Shown: positions 60,097 to 64,000 of the stretch, piece by piece
Layout: every line of letters starts with the position of its first letter
Position numbering within the stretch: the stretch's first letter is position 1
NCBI RefSeq assembly: GCF_902491285.1
Contig: NZ_CABUHK010000021.1
Location: 4,485-68,484 of the forward strand
Length of the DNA: 64,000 bases
From: an uncultured Bacteroides sp.
Lineage (GTDB): Bacteria > Bacteroidota > Bacteroidia > Bacteroidales > Bacteroidaceae
Direction: 5' to 3'
Made by a program: the position numbers and the translations under genes
The notes under the pieces: generated by a model
What the model was told of the DNA's origin: nothing
What the model saw: the letters and a program-made list of their open reading frames with translations, nothing else
Databases searched by the model: none

Positions 60097-61269
60097 ATGA
60101 AAGCGTTAAGAAATTATCTCGATAAGATAAAGCCGAACTTTGAAGAAGGCGGCAAATTCCACGCATTCCAGTCGGTGTTCGACGGCTTCGAAACATTCTT
60201 GTTCGTGCCCAGCAAGACTGCGAAAACGGGAACGCATATACACGACGCGATTGACAGCAAACGCATCATGTCGATTGTGGTTATTTCGTTAGTACCGGCA
60301 CTGCTGTTCGGTATGTACAATGTAGGTTACCAGCATTTCACCCACACGGGTGCCGCAGGCAGCTTTTTCGAAATGTTTGTCTACGGATTTCTGGCAGTAC
60401 TGCCCAAAATTATCGTATCTTATGTAGTAGGTCTTGGCATCGAGTTCGTCGTAGCCCAATGGAAGAAAGAAGAGATTCAGGAAGGATTTCTCGTTTCGGG
60501 TATCCTGATCCCGATGATTGTTCCGGTGGATTGTCCGCTGTGGATTCTTGCCGTAGCTACTGCATTCTCTGTAATCTTCGCTAAAGAAGTATTCGGTGGT
60601 ACAGGTATGAACGTATTCAACGTAGCGTTGATTACACGTGCATTCCTGTTTTTCGCATATCCGACCAAGATGTCCGGTGATGCCGTTTGGGTATCGGGCG
60701 ACAGCATCTTCGGGCTGGGACAGTCGGTAGACGGGCTGACCGTTGCCACTCCGCTGGGAGAAGCTGCTACGACCGGCGCGGCTCCTGCATTCAGCATGGA
60801 TATGGTGACGGGACTTATTCCGGGTTCTATCGGTGAGACAAGTGTGATTGCCATCCTGATTGGTGCCGCTATCCTTTTGTGGACAGGCATCGCAAGCTGG
60901 AAGACAATGATTTCCGTATTTGTCGGCGGTGCGTTCATGGCTTGGGTATTCAACTCAATCGGCATGGAAAGCAACGCTATGGCTAATATGCCGTGGTATG
61001 AACACCTTGTTCTCGGTGGTTTCTGCTTCGGTGCCGTATTCATGGCTACCGACCCTGTCACTTCCGCACGTACGGAAAGGGGTAAATACATCTTCGGATT
61101 CCTGATTGGTGTGATGGCTATCGTCATCCGCGTACTGAACCCGGGTTATCCTGAAGGTATGATGCTCGCCATCCTGCTGATGAATATCTTCGCTCCGCTG
61201 ATTGACTACTGTGTAGTACAGGGCAATATCAGCCGCCGCGAGAAACGTGCTATCAAGTCTAACCAATAA
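60097..61269 (+). CDS. nqrB: Na+-translocating NADH:quinone reductase subunit B
   Basis: This 390-residue membrane protein has about ten helices. The FMN-binding Thr site is near residue 220 (DGLTVATPL, in place of the SGAT of proteobacterial NqrB). Family elements are HIHDAIDSKRIMSIVVISLV at the start, EVFGGTGMNVFNVALITRAF and MATDPVTSARTERGKYIFG. It forms part of the Na+ channel. It is 53 bases after nqrA; this gap contains short repeats of AAATCGTAAATAG type. Confidence 0.95.
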   Translation: MKALRNYLDKIKPNFEEGGKFHAFQSVFDGFETFLFVPSKTAKTGTHIHDAIDSKRIMSIVVISLVPALLFGMYNVGYQHFTHTGAAGSFFEMFVYGFLAVLPKIIVSYVVGLGIEFVVAQWKKEEIQEGFLVSGILIPMIVPVDCPLWILAVATAFSVIFAKEVFGGTGMNVFNVALITRAFLFFAYPTKMSGDAVWVSGDSIFGLGQSVDGLTVATPLGEAATTGAAPAFSMDMVTGLIPGSIGETSVIAILIGAAILLWTGIASWKTMISVFVGGAFMAWVFNSIGMESNAMANMPWYEHLVLGGFCFGAVFMATDPVTSARTERGKYIFGFLIGVMAIVIRVLNPGYPEGMMLAILLMNIFAPLIDYCVVQGNISRREKRAIKSNQ

Positions 61270-61276
61270 ATACCGG

Positions 61277-61957
61277 ATGAAAATGAATACAAATAGTAAC
61301 AGTTATACTATCATTTATGCTTCGGTAATGGTTATTATCGTAGCATTCCTGCTGGCATTCGTTAGTTCTTCGCTGAAAACTACACAGGACAAGAATGTGC
61401 AGTTGGATACTAAAAAGCAGATTCTTGCTGCGTTGAACATCAAGAACGTAGAAGATGCGGATGCTGAATATAAGAAATATGTAAAGGGCGATATGCTGAT
61501 GAACGTAGACGGTACGCTGACTGAGAACACAGGCGAATTTGCTACCAACTACGAGAAAGAAGCGAAAGAGCAACAACGTCTTCACGTATTCGTATGCGAA
61601 GTGGACGGTCAGACTAAATATGTAGTTCCTGTTTACGGTGCCGGTCTTTGGGGCGCTATCTGGGGATATGTCGCTCTGAACGAAGACAAGGATACCGTTT
61701 ACGGCACTTACTTCTCTCATGCAAGTGAGACTCCGGGGCTGGGTGCTGAAATCGCAACCGATCATTTCCAGAATGAGTTTGTCGGTAAGAAGACTTTGGA
61801 GAACGGTTCTATCGCTTTGGGAGTTGTGAAGAACGGCAAGGTAGAGAATCCTGAATATCAGGTGGACGGCATTTCCGGTGGTACAATCACTTCTGTAGGT
61901 GTGGATGCCATGCTGAAAGCTTGCTTGGGTAGTTACATGAGTTTTTTAACTAAATAA
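61277..61957 (+). CDS. nqrC: Na+-translocating NADH:quinone reductase subunit C
   Basis: A protein of 226 residues starts at the ATG at 61277 (a second ATG at 61283 is possible; the frame is open further upstream into nqrB). A single membrane helix (about 10-30) precedes a periplasmic FMN-binding domain. The covalent FMN Thr is in DGISGGTITS near residue 208, the family S-G-x-T motif. It transfers electrons toward the membrane subunits. Confidence 0.94.
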   Translation: MKMNTNSNSYTIIYASVMVIIVAFLLAFVSSSLKTTQDKNVQLDTKKQILAALNIKNVEDADAEYKKYVKGDMLMNVDGTLTENTGEFATNYEKEAKEQQRLHVFVCEVDGQTKYVVPVYGAGLWGAIWGYVALNEDKDTVYGTYFSHASETPGLGAEIATDHFQNEFVGKKTLENGSIALGVVKNGKVENPEYQVDGISGGTITSVGVDAMLKACLGSYMSFLTK

Positions 61958-61976
61958 TAAGGAGAAGAAAAAGAAT

Positions 61977-62618
61977 ATGGGACAACTGTTTTCAAAGAAG
62001 AATAAAGAAGTATTCTCTGCTCCGTTGGGAATAGACAATCCGGTGACCGTACAGGTGCTCGGTATCTGTTCTGCACTTGCTGTTACCGCAAAACTGGAGC
62101 CTGCTATCGTGATGGGACTTTCAGTGACGGTCATTACAGCGTTTGCCAATGTGGTTATCTCACTGCTGCGCAAGACCATCCCTAACCGTATACGTATCAT
62201 CGTTCAGTTGGTTGTGGTAGCTGCACTGGTAACTATCGTGAGTGAAGTTCTGAAAGCGTTTGCTTATGATGTAAGTGTTCAGCTTTCTGTATATGTAGGT
62301 TTGATTATTACCAACTGTATTCTTATGGGACGTTTGGAAGCATTTGCCATGCAGAACGGTCCTTGGGAATCTTTCCTTGACGGTGTTGGTAATGGTTTGG
62401 GTTATGCCAAGATTTTGGTAATCGTGGCTTTTTTCCGCGAATTGCTTGGTTCGGGAACTCTGCTCGGTTTCAATATCTTGAACTATGAGCCTCTCCGGAA
62501 CATAGGATATGTGAACAACGGCTTGATGCTGATGCCACCGATGGCGTTGATTATCGTAGCTTGCATCATTTGGTATCAACGTGCACGTCACAAAGAACTG
62601 CAAGAAGAAAGTAATTAA
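61977..62618 (+). CDS. nqrD: Na+-translocating NADH:quinone reductase subunit D
   Basis: This 213-residue protein has six helices of the NqrD/RnfE family: the opening PLGIDNPVTVQVLGICSALA, ITNCILMGRLEAFAMQNGPW and LGSGTLLGFNIL. Cys in GICSALA and TNCILMG are the positions associated with the membrane iron site shared with NqrE. Confidence 0.94.
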   Translation: MGQLFSKKNKEVFSAPLGIDNPVTVQVLGICSALAVTAKLEPAIVMGLSVTVITAFANVVISLLRKTIPNRIRIIVQLVVVAALVTIVSEVLKAFAYDVSVQLSVYVGLIITNCILMGRLEAFAMQNGPWESFLDGVGNGLGYAKILVIVAFFRELLGSGTLLGFNILNYEPLRNIGYVNNGLMLMPPMALIIVACIIWYQRARHKELQEESN

Positions 62619-62660
62619 TAAAGATGAAGGACTCTTCATTCTTAATTCTTAATTGAAGAT

Positions 62661-63287
62661 ATGGAACATTTATTAAGTTTATTCGTCCGCTCTATCTTTG
62701 TGGACAACATGATATTCGCATTCTTCTTGGGTATGTGCTCATACCTGGCTGTATCGAAGAATGTGAAGACTGCCGTAGGACTGGGTATCGCCGTAACTTT
62801 CGTGTTGCTGGTGACGCTGCCGGTCAACTATCTGTTGCAGACCAAGGTGCTGGCTGCCAACGCTATCATTGAAGGCGTCGACCTCAGCTTCTTGAGTTTT
62901 ATTCTTTTCATTGCCGTTATTGCCGGTATCGTGCAATTGGTGGAGATGGTGGTAGAACGTTTCAGCCCGGCGCTGTACGCTTCACTGGGTATCTTTCTGC
63001 CGTTGATTGCCGTTAACTGTGCTATCATGGGTGCTTCCCTGTTTATGCAGCAACGTATCAACCTCGGTCCGAGCGACCCGAAGTATATCGGTGACATCTG
63101 GGACGCGCTTTCTTACGCGCTGGGTTCTGGTATCGGCTGGTTGCTGGCTATCGTCGGCTTGGCTGCTATCCGTGAGAAAATGGCTTACTCTGACGTGCCC
63201 GCTCCGTTGAAGGGCTTGGGTATCACGTTTATCATCGTAGGTCTGATGGCAATCGCATTTATGTGTTTCTCTGGTTTGAACATCTAA
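62661..63287 (+). CDS. nqrE: Na+-translocating NADH:quinone reductase subunit E
   Basis: This 208-residue protein has six helices of the NqrE/RnfA family and is the structural partner of NqrD in inverted topology. Conserved segments: [36 protein letters not shown] and a final [13 protein letters not shown]. The cysteines of FLGMCSYL and VNCAIMG match the metal-binding pair. Confidence 0.94.
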   Translation: MEHLLSLFVRSIFVDNMIFAFFLGMCSYLAVSKNVKTAVGLGIAVTFVLLVTLPVNYLLQTKVLAANAIIEGVDLSFLSFILFIAVIAGIVQLVEMVVERFSPALYASLGIFLPLIAVNCAIMGASLFMQQRINLGPSDPKYIGDIWDALSYALGSGIGWLLAIVGLAAIREKMAYSDVPAPLKGLGITFIIVGLMAIAFMCFSGLNI

Positions 63288-63305
63288 AAAGAAAGGAATA
63301 AGACA

Positions 63306-64000
63306 ATGGATATGAATTTAATATTAGCGAGCATTGGGGTATTCCTTGTGGTTATTCTGTTGCTTGTTGTCATCCTGTTGGTTGCCAAGAATTTCCTGGT
63401 ACCGTCAGGTGACGTGAAACTGACAATCAACGGCGAAAAGGAATTGGAAGTGGCTTCCGGTTCTACTTTGCTGAATACGCTGTCTGTAAACGGAGTATTC
63501 CTGTCATCCGCTTGCGGTGGTAAGGGTTCTTGCGGACAGTGCAAATGCCAGGTGCTTGAAGGGGGCGGCGAAATCCTGCCTTCCGAGGTTCCTCACTTCA
63601 GCCGCAAACAGCAGCAGGATCACTGGCGTCTGGGCTGCCAGGTAAAAGTGAAAAGTGACATGGCTATCAAGATTGACGAGTCTATACTCGGCGTGAAAGA
63701 GTGGGAGTGTGAGGTTATCTCCAACAAGAACGTGGCTACGTTTATCAAGGAGTTTATCGTGGCTCTGCCTAAAGGCGAACACATGGACTTTATCCCCGGT
63801 TCTTATGCGCAGATTAAGATTCCTAAATTCTCAATGGACTATGACAAGGATATCGACAAGAGCCTGATTGGCGACGAGTACCTGCCTGCATGGGAGAAAT
63901 TCGGCTTGATGGGCTTGAAATGTAAGAACGATGAGGAAACCATCCGTGCTTACTCTATGGCCAACTATCCTGCCGAAGGTGACCGTATCATGCTGACAGT
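63306..64000 (+). CDS. nqrF: Na+-translocating NADH:quinone reductase subunit F, 5' part
   Basis: The window contains the first 231 codons. There is an N-terminal membrane helix (about 4-26) and a ferredoxin-type 2Fe-2S domain (about 38-125) with ligands in SACGGKGSCGQCKC and the final Cys in RLGCQVK. The start of the FAD-binding ferredoxin-reductase domain follows (FIPGSYAQIKIP, and RAYSMANYP, the FAD motif). NqrF accepts electrons from NADH. The gene runs off the right edge. Confidence 0.95.
   Translation, partial: MDMNLILASIGVFLVVILLLVVILLVAKNFLVPSGDVKLTINGEKELEVASGSTLLNTLSVNGVFLSSACGGKGSCGQCKCQVLEGGGEILPSEVPHFSRKQQQDHWRLGCQVKVKSDMAIKIDESILGVKEWECEVISNKNVATFIKEFIVALPKGEHMDFIPGSYAQIKIPKFSMDYDKDIDKSLIGDEYLPAWEKFGLMGLKCKNDEETIRAYSMANYPAEGDRIMLT

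Noticed and set aside
1..64000. CRISPR arrays, rRNA genes and insertion sequences
   Set aside because: I saw no regularly spaced repeats, no rRNA segments, and no transposase with terminal inverted repeats; the Rpn protein is only transposase-like by family name.

Overview
The window looks like a chromosome segment of a Bacteroides species. Evidence for this is the repeated Bacteroides-type promoter motif (TTTG, about 20 bases, TAnnTTTG), a TonB-dependent receptor paired with a surface lipoprotein, DUF4251, DUF4248 and DUF4373 proteins, hybrid two-component sensors, and an Nqr sodium pump operon. A species cannot be named from the sequence alone.

Layout. 1-10040 holds core genes: the start of wecB, a TRIC-type channel, a DUF4251 protein, a LemA/M48 protease pair, an ECF-type sigma factor, MtgA with an OmpA-like lipoprotein, a MATE transporter, a two-domain esterase and a PAS histidine kinase. 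9998-22568 is an integrated mobilizable element of about 12.5 kb next to tRNA-Lys(UUU), bounded by a perfect 107-bp direct repeat. It carries a tyrosine integrase, an excisionase-like HTH protein, a helicase/primase-like ATPase, a MobV-type relaxase with a probable oriT, and four cargo genes: an AlbA_2/Schlafen-like ATPase-regulator, a long FRG-domain protein, a short FRG-domain protein and a DUF4268 PD-(D/E)XK-like protein. Integrase, helicase and relaxase are each interrupted by one mutation, while the four cargo genes are open. 22556-30558 returns to core genes: tRNA-Lys, EttA, a TonB receptor with its lipoprotein, and an endonuclease/exonuclease/phosphatase protein.

30681-55479 is a surface polysaccharide region. 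Two minus-strand blocks of glycosyltransferase, flippase (Wzx), polymerase/ligase (Wzy), chain-length (Wzz) and outer-membrane factor genes (33432-41271 and 47949-55479) flank a central cassette (41333-47854). That cassette encodes a DUF4373 protein, a Twinkle/T7 gp4-like primase-helicase, DUF4248, an Rpn/PD-(D/E)XK nuclease, an HU-like protein, a 30-residue micro-ORF and an amidase. A hybrid sensor kinase lies immediately downstream of the left block. 55698-64000 has a BamA-superfamily outer-membrane protein, an exported bleomycin-hydrolase-type peptidase broken near its end by a 1-base deletion, and nqrABCDE with the start of nqrF.

The most unusual part is the tRNA-Lys element. Its mobility genes are decaying, but it keeps two FRG-domain proteins, a nuclease-like protein and an ATPase-regulator whose reading frame contains an 11-bp tandem repeat. 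This fits a stranded, possibly phase-variable defence or conflict cargo; that role is inference from gene content.
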